A DNA stretch of 64,000 bases from Amblyornis subalaris (Eukaryota > Chordata > Aves > Passeriformes > Ptilonorhynchidae), in NCBI GenBank assembly GCA_018881555.1, contig JACAXG010000168.1, positions 434,001-498,000 on the forward strand, given 5' to 3'. The translations under genes and the position numbers were made by a program. Below the pieces are notes generated by a model. That model did not search any database, was not told the origin of the DNA, and saw only the letters and a list, made by a program, of their open reading frames with translations. How positions within the stretch are numbered: the first letter of the stretch is position 1; each line of letters opens with the position of its first letter. Below, one piece after another: positions 11,426-20,745 of the stretch.

Positions 11426-12509
11426 ACTGCATGCAATACTTGAGGCTCTGGCAAATGAGGGGTGAGCACAGGATGCCCAGCTGAACCTTCCTTAGCTCTG
11501 TATCACAGAGGTCTTGAAAATGTAATCCCTCTCCCCAAATATGTCCTGATTTTTGGTGGGTTTGTCCTCTGACTCCCTGTATGTGTTTTTGTGGTATGGG
11601 TGTGCTCCGTGCAGAGTTGTGGCTCTTGGTGGAGCCTGGAGGGTGCATCTCCCGCCAGCAACTCGTGCCGTGCTGTCCCTTGGCTCTGCCAGGAGGGCAC
11701 CTGAGGAAGGACTTGTCCCCCATGCCACACTCCCTTCTCCCAGGGACATCCCGGGGGCCTCGGGATTCCATGTCAGGCTCTCCTGGGATGATCGAGGGCC
11801 TTGGTAAGCCAACAGGTGTGTGTTAGTCACACCAGCCTCAGGAGGAGGAAAACCGAAGGTTTCCCATCCTGTCCCTCTGCCCTCCATCTCTCTCCACTTT
11901 AGCTCCACATTTATGCAAGTTTAAAAGCAAGTAAATGCTAGTGGTGTGATTCACCTCCCCACCTTCTCCCTGCTCCTTTTGCTCCTGGAATGAGCAGCTC
12001 GGCTCACCTGCCCGGTGGTAGCATCCACTTCAAGCACAAGGATGTGGGGAATTGCACCAAGATGATTCCACTGAAAGCACAAACCTCTCCACTCTAAATA
12101 GGCTCTGAGGTTATTCACTTCCCTTGCTGAGCTCTGAAGGCTGAGCCCTTCTGGAGGATGATGCCTTGGTTCCCCTCCAGGCTCGTCTGTTGACAGTGAC
12201 AGAGATCGCACTCTTCCAACACTTGCAAATAATGACCCACACTGGGGTCCGGCTCTGCTGGCTGGTCCTGGGACCAGCACAGTGCTGGGCCCTGCCCAGG
12301 TGCTGGCAGGGCTGGCCCCCCACCCCAGCCGCGGGCTGCTCCCCTCACCCATGGACTGCCCCACCTCCCACAGGAGCACTGCCCTTCCCGATCCATGGAC
12401 AGTGAAAACCATGGTCAGACACTGAGATGACCATGAGCACCCACAGATTTGGCTGTCCCTGGGGGGCTGTGGGGTCCCAGTAGTTCTGACACCATCTCTG
12501 CTTTGTACT

Positions 12510-12880
12510 TAGTATTTGGGAGCATCGTTTCCACCTGACAGGTTGAAGATGTTTACCATGTGTCAGTACTATTTGACAGCAGCTGATCTAGATTTGTGTA
12601 GCATTATTGTACATTCTTAATTCTCTTTGGATCTAAAAACAGTCAGAGCATTTCATTTTCCTCTGTGCATTGTTTTGCTCCTCCATATAAAATTCTACTG
12701 CAAATGCCATGACATGTTTTTCCATACACCGTTCTAAATTTGTTTAAAGAAAAAAAGTCTAAACTATCTTGATGATGAAATAAATTTGTACCTAACATTT
12801 CCAGGCAAACTGCAAAGCCTGAGTGTCATTAAAGACAAAATTTGCTTAATTGCTTTAAAACGCTGTTCTGAAAATAACTC
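12510..12880. promoter_or_regulatory. AT-rich island, candidate conserved non-coding element
   Basis: This stretch drops sharply in GC relative to both flanks and contains clustered motifs: tgtcagtactatttgacagc (TGACAG/TGTCA, TALE-homeobox type) next to the E-box CAGCTG, then TAAT-type and A/T-rich sites. Such islands next to developmental transcription factor genes are often enhancers. It lies about 4 kb downstream of POU4F3. I have no alignment to prove conservation. Confidence 0.3.
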
Positions 12881-13799
12881 AAGACTATACAGCTGGAGTG
12901 GGTTCCTTCTGTTTTGTACCAGCACAAAGTGGTACTTCCCCTGCCTCGATGGATCTCCAGAGTTCTCGGTTGTGGATACCCAGGTGAAGCCCATGGCCAC
13001 ATGCTCTTGGCACCCTCAGGCTGCTCATGGTGAGCTGGTGGGTGATGGAGGGTGCAGGCCTGTCTCTGTGCCAGGCTGAGCACTGGGCTCCTTGTGGTCC
13101 CTTCTCAGGGGTCCCCTGGAGTGGCTCTGGCCTCTGCTCCTTGCTGAGCTGGGCTGGGTTGGGCTGGGCTGGTATTGGGGTACTGGGGCTCCCAGTCCTC
13201 TGGCCCCAGCACCCTGGCGGTCTCTCGTCCCAGAGTCCCAGCTCTCCAGGTGCAGAGGCCACTCCTCGCTCCAGCCATGGGGACCACAACTCCCAGCCCG
13301 GGACCTGGAGCAAAGCCTGGGCAGCAGCAGAAACTGCTGTCCCAAGGAACATTTTGCATCCCAAACTGAACGTGTCTCCTTGGGAGGGCAAATGTCCTTG
13401 AAAACTCAGGAGAAGGGGAATATTGAGGACAGAAGGCATGGATAAAAAAGAGTCTGGAAGTTTGGAATTCTGCAGCTGAAAAGCAGTTTTCTCTGGGAAA
13501 GAAACATGTCTCCCGCTTCAGCTCATGCTCTCCTTGCCGGTGGCTGCTTCTTGAACCAGCCTCTGGTGCTGTCGTGAGCATGAGCGAACGGCTCCGTGCC
13601 AGCCGGGACCCTCAGCGGGTCCTGCCTGCCACTCCCACAGGACATGGCTGGTCAGACCCTGCCCTGATGGGGACGTGCACACACACGCACTCATGCACAC
13701 ATATGCTTCTGCCAAGCCATCAGCTATTCCCACCTGCACCACAGCACCTGCTGCCTCCCTCCTGAACCCCCCAAGCCCCTGAGCCCTCTCCCCTCTTTC

Positions 13800-14010
13800 C
13801 CCCCTCCCCCTCGCACATGCTTTTATAAATCTAGGAGCTCCCCCTGCCCCCCTGTGTTATCAGATGCGCTGCTATTGATTTTCTCCCTGCATTTGTTTTT
13901 GTTATTCATTATTAATGGGATCATTTTTCCATCCTTCGTGCATGAAGGCAAATTTTGTGTAAAAATCAATTGAGTGAGCAGTGCCAATGGCTTGTTTGGT
14001 TTTCTGTGCT
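13800..14010. promoter_or_regulatory. AT-rich island, candidate conserved non-coding element
   Basis: After a C-rich run, the sequence turns AT-rich with tgttattcattattaatggg, a TATAAA-like tttataaatc, a TTATCAG (GATA-type) site and aaaatcaattgag. The run of homeobox-like sites resembles regulatory elements of developmental genes. It lies about 2.6 kb downstream of POU4F3. Function is inferred only from composition and motifs. Confidence 0.3.
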
Positions 14011-15596
14011 TTCATCTCCTGTGCACAGGCCCCAAGAGACAGGGAGCAGGATATTAAGGAACAAGCATGGAATGGGGAAAAAATAATAAATCAATTGTTA
14101 GTGGTTCAGAAATCATAGACAGGGGTTTGCCTGCTGAGCCTCTCACACACGTACTGGGCATTTCCTATTTCAGCAGGTTTCCCTTTCCCCTGTATCTGGG
14201 CTGTCACTGGAAGGGAATTCTCTTTGTCAGCGAATTTCACCTGCATTTTTCATTTTACGTGTGGGAGGTGGGCTTGTGCGTGGGGTGTGTTTTGAAGAAC
14301 CAGGGTGGGTTCCACCGACCTACTGCCTAGGACAAGGAGTCCCAGCCCTCCAAGAAAAGTGGGAGTCCTGATCCCCGGGCACCTGGAGAGACCGATGAGG
14401 CAGGAGGGAGTGGGGGTGGCTGTGATGTGGTGGCAGCTTCTCATGACCTCGAAATTCCGAGCACTGGCTCCATCCTGACTCCCATCGCCCGCTGGCGATG
14501 CTTACTGGCTCCAGGGCACTGCTCATTATGCTAAGGGGAAAACGTGGGCAGCTTCTTTGTGCCTCTTCAGCAATAAATACCGGTTCTGAACTATTCCCAC
14601 TAAGGTCGAAAGAAGTTAATCCCCTGCTCCAGGAAGACCAGATGAGTTTCCTGTATCACAGCGGGCTTACCCCAGAGCACTAGAGCTTTGGGAGCCAAAC
14701 CCAGCGACAGAGTAAGGCACCAGTGATTACCAACCAGCACGTACCTGACCTCCAAAGTAAACCTCAAATAGAAGGGATCAGGTCCTGTATGTGATGTCTG
14801 GGCACAGCAAGGCACAAACCTGCACACGCAAAGTGAAAATAGACCCTGCAGACTGAAATTTGGTCAGAACCCCTGCAGCACTGCTGGGAGAAAAGGAGCC
14901 AGGAGGCAGGGAGGGTGAGCAAGAAGGTCCAGGGGCTTCAGGTCTCCTTGGTGAATGTGTTGGAGGGGAGGAGTAGCTCACAGGAGCTGCTTTCTGGGAC
15001 AGTAGCTGCAGGTTTGGGAAAGTTCGCTTAGGACTTGTTTTACATCTTTCAGGCACTCTCCGGAGCTGTGCAAAAGGGACAAATGCGGAAGTGTCACAAA
15101 ACCACAGATCTAGGCAACACCAGAACAGCCGCAAGCAGAACCGCGGTGGTCCCTTTGCCGTTGTAGGAACAAGCGCAGTCCCATCTCCCTTCTAGAGGTG
15201 AACAGGGATAGAAGTGGCAGCCCTGGAGCTGTGAGGGTGTCCTGCACTGCCGGGCAGGAGCAGGGGCTCACTGAGGCGCAGACTGGGTTTAACCCAAACC
15301 AGAGAGGACAATAATTCCGTTCGAGGGCTGCGGTAGGGGTTATTTCTGCTGAACGCTGGAACACAAAAGACGTGAGTTTGTGGCGCCCCGCGGCTAGCGG
15401 CACCGCCTGGGATCTGGGTTGGATCTCCATCCCCGTGCCAGGAAATGCTCCTGGCGCCGCGCCCGCTCCCGCCGCCGACCGCCGGCCCAGCCTGGCCGTG
15501 CCGACAGCCGCGGGGCCGGTCCTCAGCGCAGGGGCGCGGCGGGAGCCGCTCCCAGACTCGCGTGGGGACGAGGAAAGAGATAAAAACCCCTCTTAC

Positions 15597-15825
15597 CTGT
15601 AAAAACACGGGCCCGAAGTCCGCGGCCGCCGGCTCCGGGACCGAGCGGCGGAGAGCAGCTGCGGGGGAAGATGCCGTCGGAGTTGCCTTCTTTATAGGGT
15701 GGAAGGCGATTAATATTGCATCGTCTTTATTCTAGATTTTCAGAGCCCATAATATAATGTAATGACATAAGGGCATTTATTATTAAAGGACATTTGATTG
15801 GGGAAAAATCATTGAGGCTGATTGG
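15597..15825 (-). promoter_or_regulatory. Candidate TATA/CCAAT promoter with first exon and 5' splice site, minus strand
   Basis: Reading the minus strand there are two CCAAT boxes (ATTGG on plus at 15821-15825 and 15797-15801), then about 100 bp later CCCTATAAAG (TATA; plus 15690-15699). A CpG-rich stretch of roughly 65-90 bp follows, ending in ACAG/GTAAGA with the GT at 15595-15596. This is the order and spacing of a TATA promoter followed by a short first exon. Transcription would run away from POU4F3 toward TCERG1. I cannot identify a product or a matching second exon; a lncRNA is the most likely reading. Confidence 0.35.
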
Positions 15826-16271
15826 AAAAACGGGGCGCGAGGAAGCGTTACCGGGGGCCCGCGAGGAAAAGCTGGATTCGTGAGATCGTTTCCTGATGGG
15901 GAAGGACGGTGAGACCCGCTTCTCAAGTTCGATATTTGTCACTCACTGAAATGCTAAATTCAGAGGGGGCTCACGCTTCGAGCATTAATCTTTAATCGTT
16001 AAGATGCTTCTGGGAGTCGTAAATAAAAGCCCTTTCCCCCTCCTGAACAGCTTCAGAAACGAACCCGGCACCGGTTTTGGTGGGAGGATGTTTCCCCGGT
16101 GGCAGTGGCAGCGCGGGGCCCGGCGGGGAGAAGCCCGGTCCCGTGTCCCAGGGCATCGCCCCGCTGAGGGGCGTTTGTTGAGGATGCGATTGCTCTTGCG
16201 AGTTATTTCGGGTTTTCCCGTCGGCGCTGCGCCGCGGGACGGCGAGGAACGACACGTGCGGCGGGTTGAAA

Positions 16272-16285
16272 AATAAAGCTTTATT
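16272..16285. terminator. POU4F3: Palindromic poly(A) signal AATAAAGCTTTATT at the POU4F3 3' end
   Basis: The 14-bp perfect palindrome carries AATAAA on both strands: plus 16272-16277, and minus reading of 16280-16285. On the minus strand it lies about 270 bp past the POU4F3 stop codon, giving a short GC-rich 3' UTR. The plus-strand copy could serve a convergent transcript, but I see no gene for it. Confidence 0.65.
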
Positions 16286-16553
16286 GGGGAGCGGGGCGCG
16301 GGGCTCGCCCGCCGCAGCGGGACGGGGCGGGACGGCGGGGCGCGGTGGGAGCGGCTCTGCCCGGGGCGCGCCCCGAAGGCCTTGCCCGCCGCGAACGGAG
16401 TTCGGGGACCTGTGGAATTCCCGCCGCGCCGCTTCGCTCCCCGGCTCCGCGCCTCGCCGGGCTTCTGTCCCGGGGCGGGCGGCGGGGCCGGGCTGGCTCG
16501 GCGGGGCGGGGGGCGCTCGGAGCCGCGCCGTCGGGGCGGTCGGGCAGGGGCCG

Positions 16554-17420
16554 TCAGTGCACCGCCGAGTACTTCATGCGCTTCTGCTTCTGCCGCTGGT
16601 TGCAGAACCAGACGCGCACCACGTTCTTCTTGAGGTCCAGCTTCTCGGCGATGGCCGCGATCTTCTCGGCCGAGGGCCGAGGCTGCAGCGCGAAATACGC
16701 CTCCAGCGAGCGCCGCTCGGGCGCGGCGATCGAGGTCCGCCGGCGCTTGCGCTCGGCGCCGGGCGGCGGGTCGGGGCCGGCGGGGCGGGCGCGCCGGGCG
16801 GCCTCGGCGCCCTCCAGCCAGGCCTGCAGCACCGGCCGCAGCGCCGTCATGTTGTTGTGCGACAGCGTCAGCGATTCGAAGCGGCAGATCGTGCTCTGGC
16901 TGAGCGAGCCCACGCCCGGCAGCTTTAGCGCCGCCAGCGCCGCCCCCACGTCGGCCTGGGTCACCCCCAGACGCACCCGCCGCTGCTTGAACCGCTCGGC
17001 GAACGCCTCCAGCTCCCGCGGGTCCGCGGCGGGCGCGGGACCCCCCGGGGCGCCCACGGGCACGGGCAGCGGTCCCGCGGCGGCGGCGGGCAGCGGCGGC
17101 GGCGGCGGCGGCAGCGGGGCGGGCAGCGCGGGGGGCTCGGCCAGCCCCGCCACGGCCAGCGACGGCGAGAGGTGCTCCAGCAGGTCGCCGCCGTCCAGTG
17201 CCGGGTGCGGGAGCGGGTGCGGGTGGGCGGCGAGGGCGGCGGGGTGCGGGAGGGCGGCGGCGGCGCAGGGGACGCCGCTCATGGCGTGGAAGGCTGCGTC
17301 CGGCTTGAAGTGGGGGTGGAGGTGGTGGCCCTTGGCGTGGGGGGCGATGTCCGCGGCCGCCAGCGCCTCGGCGCGGGCCAGCAGGCTCTCATCGAAGCTC
17401 CCAAATATATTGCCCTGCAG
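16554..17420 (-). CDS. POU4F3: POU4F3 coding exon 2 (POU-specific domain and homeodomain)
   Basis: Acceptor GCAG lies directly before CTGCAGGGCAATATATTTGG (LQGNIFG). The stop TGA is at 16554-16556 (TCA on plus). The exon contains the POU-IV box, the variable linker, the POU-specific domain (SLSQSTICRFESLTLSHNNM) and the homeodomain (RTSIAAPERRSLEAYF through WFCNQRQKQKR). Confidence 0.96.
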   Translation of the reverse strand: MQGNIFGSFDESLLARAEALAAADIAPHAKGHHLHPHFKPDAAFHAMSGVPCAAAALPHPAALAAHPHPLPHPALDGGDLLEHLSPSLAVAGLAEPPALPAPLPPPPPPLPAAAAGPLPVPVGAPGGPAPAADPRELEAFAERFKQRRVRLGVTQADVGAALAALKLPGVGSLSQSTICRFESLTLSHNNMTALRPVLQAWLEGAEAARRARPAGPDPPPGAERKRRRTSIAAPERRSLEAYFALQPRPSAEKIAAIAEKLDLKKNVVRVWFCNQRQKQKRMKYSAVH

Positions 17421-17813
17421 CTGCGAGCAAGAGCACGCATGGCGAGGTCAGTGGGGAATTCTGTCATCTCCGCCTGAAAAACCGTCCCCGGCACCGCGGG
17501 TCCTCCCCGGAGCTCAGGTCATAAAAATTAATAGGAAGGCAGCGGCCCCGCTCCGCATCGCGCGGATCAGGGGCGGGCACGGGGGGGGCCCGGAGCCGCG
17601 ACGCGCGATGGTGCTGCCGACATGAAAAAAACATTAACCCGGTGCCTGTCAGAAAATGTGCCTTAGAGCGGTAATTGCGCTGCATCCACGTACCTGCGGG
17701 GCCGGGAGGCAAACTCTGCGCATCGCCTCGGCGCCGGCGTGCAGGCTGGGGAACTTGGGCTCCTGGAGGGCGGCGGGCATGGCGAAGGGCTGCTTGGCGT
17801 CCATGGCCATCAT
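16554..17813 (-). CDS. POU4F3: POU4F3 (BRN3C), class IV POU-homeodomain transcription factor, complete
   Basis: Nuclear DNA-binding transcription factor needed for hair cell, retinal ganglion and somatosensory neuron differentiation. Two coding exons: 17694-17813 (40 residues) and 16554-17420 (288 residues plus TGA). This gives 328 residues against 338 in human. Exon 1 (MMAMDAKQPFAMPAALQEPK ... RRVCLPAPQ) matches BRN3C rather than BRN3A/B. Residues 47-66 form the POU-IV box (GSFDESLLARAEALAAADI), about 173-250 the POU-specific domain, and 264-323 the homeodomain with the WFCNQRQKQKR recognition helix. The protein ends in the invariant KYSAVH. The linker (about 135-172) is a Pro/Ala-rich tract unlike the His/Met-rich mammalian one. 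Several conservative changes in the POU domains favour Arg, Ala and Val, in line with extreme GC. Synteny with TCERG1 and RBM27 confirms the paralogue. Confidence 0.96.
17421..17693 (-). other. POU4F3: POU4F3 intron 1
   Basis: 273 bp, the single intron, at the family-typical position after CLPAPQ. It contains an AT-rich patch (ataaaaattaatag, 17521-17534) inside otherwise GC-rich DNA, a possible homeobox-type site. Confidence 0.85.
17694..17813 (-). CDS. POU4F3: POU4F3 coding exon 1
   Basis: The start is the more upstream of two adjacent ATGs (CAT at 17811-17813 and 17808-17810 on plus), as in other BRN3C proteins that begin MMAM. The donor GTACGT is at 17693 downward. It ends in phase 0 with the conserved CLPAPQ. 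Confidence 0.94.
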
Positions 17814-18320
17814 CTCCGCGCGGCCCGCGGGCGAGAGGCCCCGGGCATGGGCGCGGGGCTGTGTCTGCCCTCGGCACTGCCCGAGTGAGCGGTGTTCGAT
17901 GGCAGAGCTCCCCCGGCGCCCGCCCCCCCACCGCTCCCTCGCTCATCTTACACGCTGCCCGCCCGCACGGGCCGCGCACGCGTGATGCGCCCGGGCAGGA
18001 CGGGCCGGGCACGGGCAGCGAGCCGCTCCGACCCCCGGCACCCTGGGCCCCGCCGCCCTCAGACCCCGCTCGGGGCTCGGGGCCGGGACGCGCCGTCGCG
18101 GGTGTCCGGCTACCGCGTGGGGCCGGGAGCGACTCGCAGCCCCCGGGCCGCTCCCGCTCGAATCCCGCCCTTCCCTCGGTCGGCAAGTCCCGAGGAGAGA
18201 GGGGAGGAGCGGGCGTTTCCCATGAGTGAAAACCACGGGCTGACGTTTGGAGCAGAGCGGCCGGCGTCCACACACCCACCCCTCGGGAAAGCAGTCCTGA
18301 AGTTGGCATCGTTTTACCTT
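17814..18320 (-). promoter_or_regulatory. POU4F3: POU4F3 5' UTR and proximal promoter (CpG-rich)
   Basis: CpG-rich DNA immediately upstream of the start codon. I find no convincing TATA box at a normal distance, and the exact start site cannot be set. Open frames on both strands of this stretch are GC artefacts. Confidence 0.5.
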
Positions 18321-18617
18321 TGAGCAGCCCTTTCGTTTTTGCTCTCCCGATCTTCGCACATCGTCAGATACTGTTGGACTTTGAGGGACCAGGGATGTAA
18401 ATATTTTGCAAAATTCGAAGTTCTTTAACAAAAATAAAACATACTCTTAGATTTAAAGTTTCCAAGACTTATAAGCCTCCATGAATACGGACCACGAGCC
18501 GAAGGTGCTGCTGTCTGGTTTCCTGACAAGTGTACTGACTCTGATCGTGGGCAGAGAAAAGAAGGGGCACCGTTGTGGTGAAACGGCTTCCTTTGGGAAA
18601 CACACACCGAGCAAAGA

Positions 18618-18668
18618 TCACAGAATCAAGGAACGGGCTGGGTTGGAAGGGACATTAAAGTTCATCTC
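18618..18668 (-). mobile_element. CR1 LINE 3'-end remnant (about 50 bp)
   Basis: The plus strand reads tcacagaatcaagg followed by ggttggaagggacattaaag, the reverse complement of the last bases of avian CR1 elements. Only the terminal stub remains, immediately beside a C/T-rich tract. Confidence 0.75.
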
Positions 18669-18790
18669 TCTCCCCCCTCTCGCACCGCGGGTCGGCCTGG
18701 CCGGGACGCGAGCGCGGGCGCTGCCGGCAGCCGCGACCCAGCACCGTGGACAGCGCCCGCACCGGGGCGCGCAGGGCGGGGGGATGCGGC

Positions 18791-19013
18791 CGTCCTGCTC
18801 CCTCCCCGCTCCCGCTCGCTCCCGTTCCCACTCGCTCCGATCCCTCCCGCCCCGTTCCGTCCCGCACTCGCTACGATCCCGCTCCGCTCCCGCCCTTCCC
18901 CGGGCCGCTCCCGCCCCGCTCCTTTTCCGCACTCGCTCCGATCCCGCCCCGCTCCCGTCTCGCTTCTGTCCCGCTTCGCTCCCGCTCCCGTCCCGCTCCG
19001 CTCCCGCCCGCCG
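18791..19013 (+). repeat. Degenerate C/T-rich tandem tract (pyrimidine-rich on plus strand)
   Basis: About 220 bp built almost entirely of variants of cccgctccgct with recurring cgcactcgctccgatcccgc blocks. It reads as a decayed GC-rich minisatellite. The minus strand is purine-rich (GA/GG) and could form triplex or quadruplex structures. It lies about 1 kb upstream of the POU4F3 start. Confidence 0.7.
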
Positions 19014-19079
19014 GGGTCCGCCGCCGGGCCGGGGGCGAGAGACGGGGCCGGGCGAGCAGCTCCCTCCCGTCGGGGGGAA

Positions 19080-19275
19080 CCGGCACGTTGTGGCGAAGCT
19101 CGGTGCCCTGATTTATGATAAAACATTTAAAGGAAATCATTTATATTTCAGAGGCCTTAAATAGCTGCATGAAAGTTTCATCTGAAGTGGCACCGCTTTA
19201 AAGGCGGCCCTGCTTGCGGGAAGTAATTAATACAGGGATAAATTTCAGGCCTTTATTTTGGTTCGGTTTTAACCC
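19080..19275. promoter_or_regulatory. AT-rich candidate enhancer upstream of POU4F3
   Basis: It follows the C/T tract and switches abruptly to AT-rich sequence with repeated TTTAAA/TTTAAAG words and TAATTAAT at 19224-19231. It is about 1.3-1.5 kb upstream of the POU4F3 start. The motif density suggests a homeodomain-bound element; conservation could not be tested. Confidence 0.35.
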
Positions 19276-19679
19276 TCCCTTTATTTATCGCTGTCTGTTA
19301 ACGCCAACAAACAAGAAGATGCAAAGAGTGGATGTAGAGCCCGATTAGCGCCTGCTCATCAGAGTCCAACTCTCTGGCCCCGGCTCCGAGGCCGTCCGCA
19401 CAAGGTTGGCAGCTTTTTCGTCTGTCTGCTCTTGCTTCACTCTCCCAAGCGAGGAGGAGCTGCCGGAGACCCCCGCAGCCTCCTTCCCCCGGTCCCGTTG
19501 TCACTGCACGGACCGTTCGCTGCCGCAGCCGAGCATCACCCATGTGACCACAGCGCTGGGCTCGGGGCTGGTGTCTCAGCTCGGAGGGTCCCTCTCCTAG
19601 CCCAGCTCAGGACACCTCTCCTGGCCACCGGCTTTAAGCACGGTACTTCCCTCCCCTCCCGTAGGCAGACGGGCTGAGC

Positions 19680-19905
19680 AATGCAGCTGCTGAGCTCCCT
19701 CTAATTAATGCTGTAAAATATTGATGCTCCTGGCCCTGTCTGCTGCCGTTACACCTTACAGCCAGGGGAGAGGAGTCCAAAGGATAAACAACAACAAGTT
19801 AAAGGAGCCCAGATGGTTTGCCATCAGAAACTGTCTGCAGACTCAAAGGTGTCACTGCAATAGATTTCAGAGATCATTCACCCACTGGTAAATAATTAAT
19901 GGCTC
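19680..19905. promoter_or_regulatory. Candidate POU4F3 upstream enhancer: E-box plus homeodomain sites
   Basis: E-box CAGCTG at 19684-19689, TAATTAAT at 19702-19709 and an exact BRN3 core ATAATTAAT at 19892-19900, all within 220 bp and about 1.9-2.1 kb upstream of POU4F3. CAGCTG-type E-boxes are bound by proneural bHLH factors such as ATOH1, which acts upstream of POU4F3 in hair cells. POU4 proteins bind ATAATTAAT and are known to autoregulate. The link to this gene is inferred. Confidence 0.4.
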
Positions 19906-20635
19906 TTCTGGAAGAAAAAACCACCAATCCCATGCCCTGATGAAACATTGTTGGTGACTCATTGGAAATCTGAAGGCAAAAGTCAGATATAAAGCGTGTA
20001 CTATTTTATCCTCTGTCACAGTTCAGGGATTTTTATCCATTTTCCTAATAGATCAAAATATTCTGTTCTTATTTAGATTTTAATTCAAAGCACATCACAG
20101 AATGGTGCTGATAGGCTCTTGGTTTCATTGTATTAACTCAATTTAGTTTAAAAAAATATGCGGTACATGCTGACACAGGACTGACGGGAAGTTTGAAACA
20201 AACCCATGAGTTACTTAATCCACAATTCATGTTGATACCCTCTCTGCCACGGACTGGGAGAGCTATGTGTTACAGCCACAAAGCTGACAGAACTTGCCCC
20301 TTTAAATGGTCTTCAATTGCTGTGTAGAACAACCTGGCTCCTCTGGAGGAGGCTGCTGCAGTATTTACCTGTGAAGCAGCTACAGCACACACGGCTCACA
20401 CAGGGACACTTCCCCTTTCGCTGCTGGGGCACACAGGGCCTTCGCCCCCCTTCTGCTCCTGTGATGGAGCCTTTGCTCCCCTGCCTGGCCCACCTTGAGG
20501 CCTGGCCAGGTCTTTTTGTCGCGCCCTCGTGTTTGTCTTCACTGTGGATCTGGAAAAGAAATCGTGTTTTCAGACCTGAGTCAAGATTCATGTGATAAAA
20601 TAACTTCTGTTGCTGAGATGCAGCCAGTTATCAAA

Positions 20636-20745
20636 ATCATAGAATCAGGGGATGGTTTAGGTTGGAAGGGATCTTTAAAGGTCATCACTTGGCTTTGCTG
20701 AACCTCAGGAGGTTCCATGGGCCCACTGCTCGAGCTCATTTGCCT
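20636..20745 (-). mobile_element. CR1 LINE 3' fragment, internally deleted
   Basis: The plus strand reads atcatagaatcaggggatgg, ttaggttggaagggatcttt, then gaacctcaggaggttccatg and gggcccactgctcgagctc. Both blocks are typical CR1 3' text in antisense, joined by a deletion. Non-coding remnant. Confidence 0.82.

Larger units (their letters stand above)
6131..16270. other. Intergenic region TCERG1-POU4F3, GC-rich, no recognised protein gene
   Basis: About 10 kb. Open frames exist on both strands, but none encodes a protein family I recognise and most overlap antisense frames, as expected of GC-rich non-coding DNA. Poly(A)-type hexamers occur on the plus strand at 6755-6760 and on the minus strand at 6466-6471 and 6867-6872. 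They could end short non-coding transcripts. Two AT-rich islands (12510-12880, 13800-14010), a G-run cluster (11340-11425) and a possible promoter (15597-15825) are listed separately. Elsewhere I see nothing specific. Confidence 0.6.

Noticed and set aside
16345..17625. 426-codon plus-strand open frame antisense to POU4F3
   Set aside because: Mirror of the GC-rich POU4F3 coding exon; low-complexity Ser/Gly/Ala composition and no known family.
17464..18309. Long minus-strand open frame overlapping the POU4F3 promoter and exon 1
   Set aside because: It is in a different frame from POU4F3 and owes its length to the extreme GC content. It has no recognisable domain.
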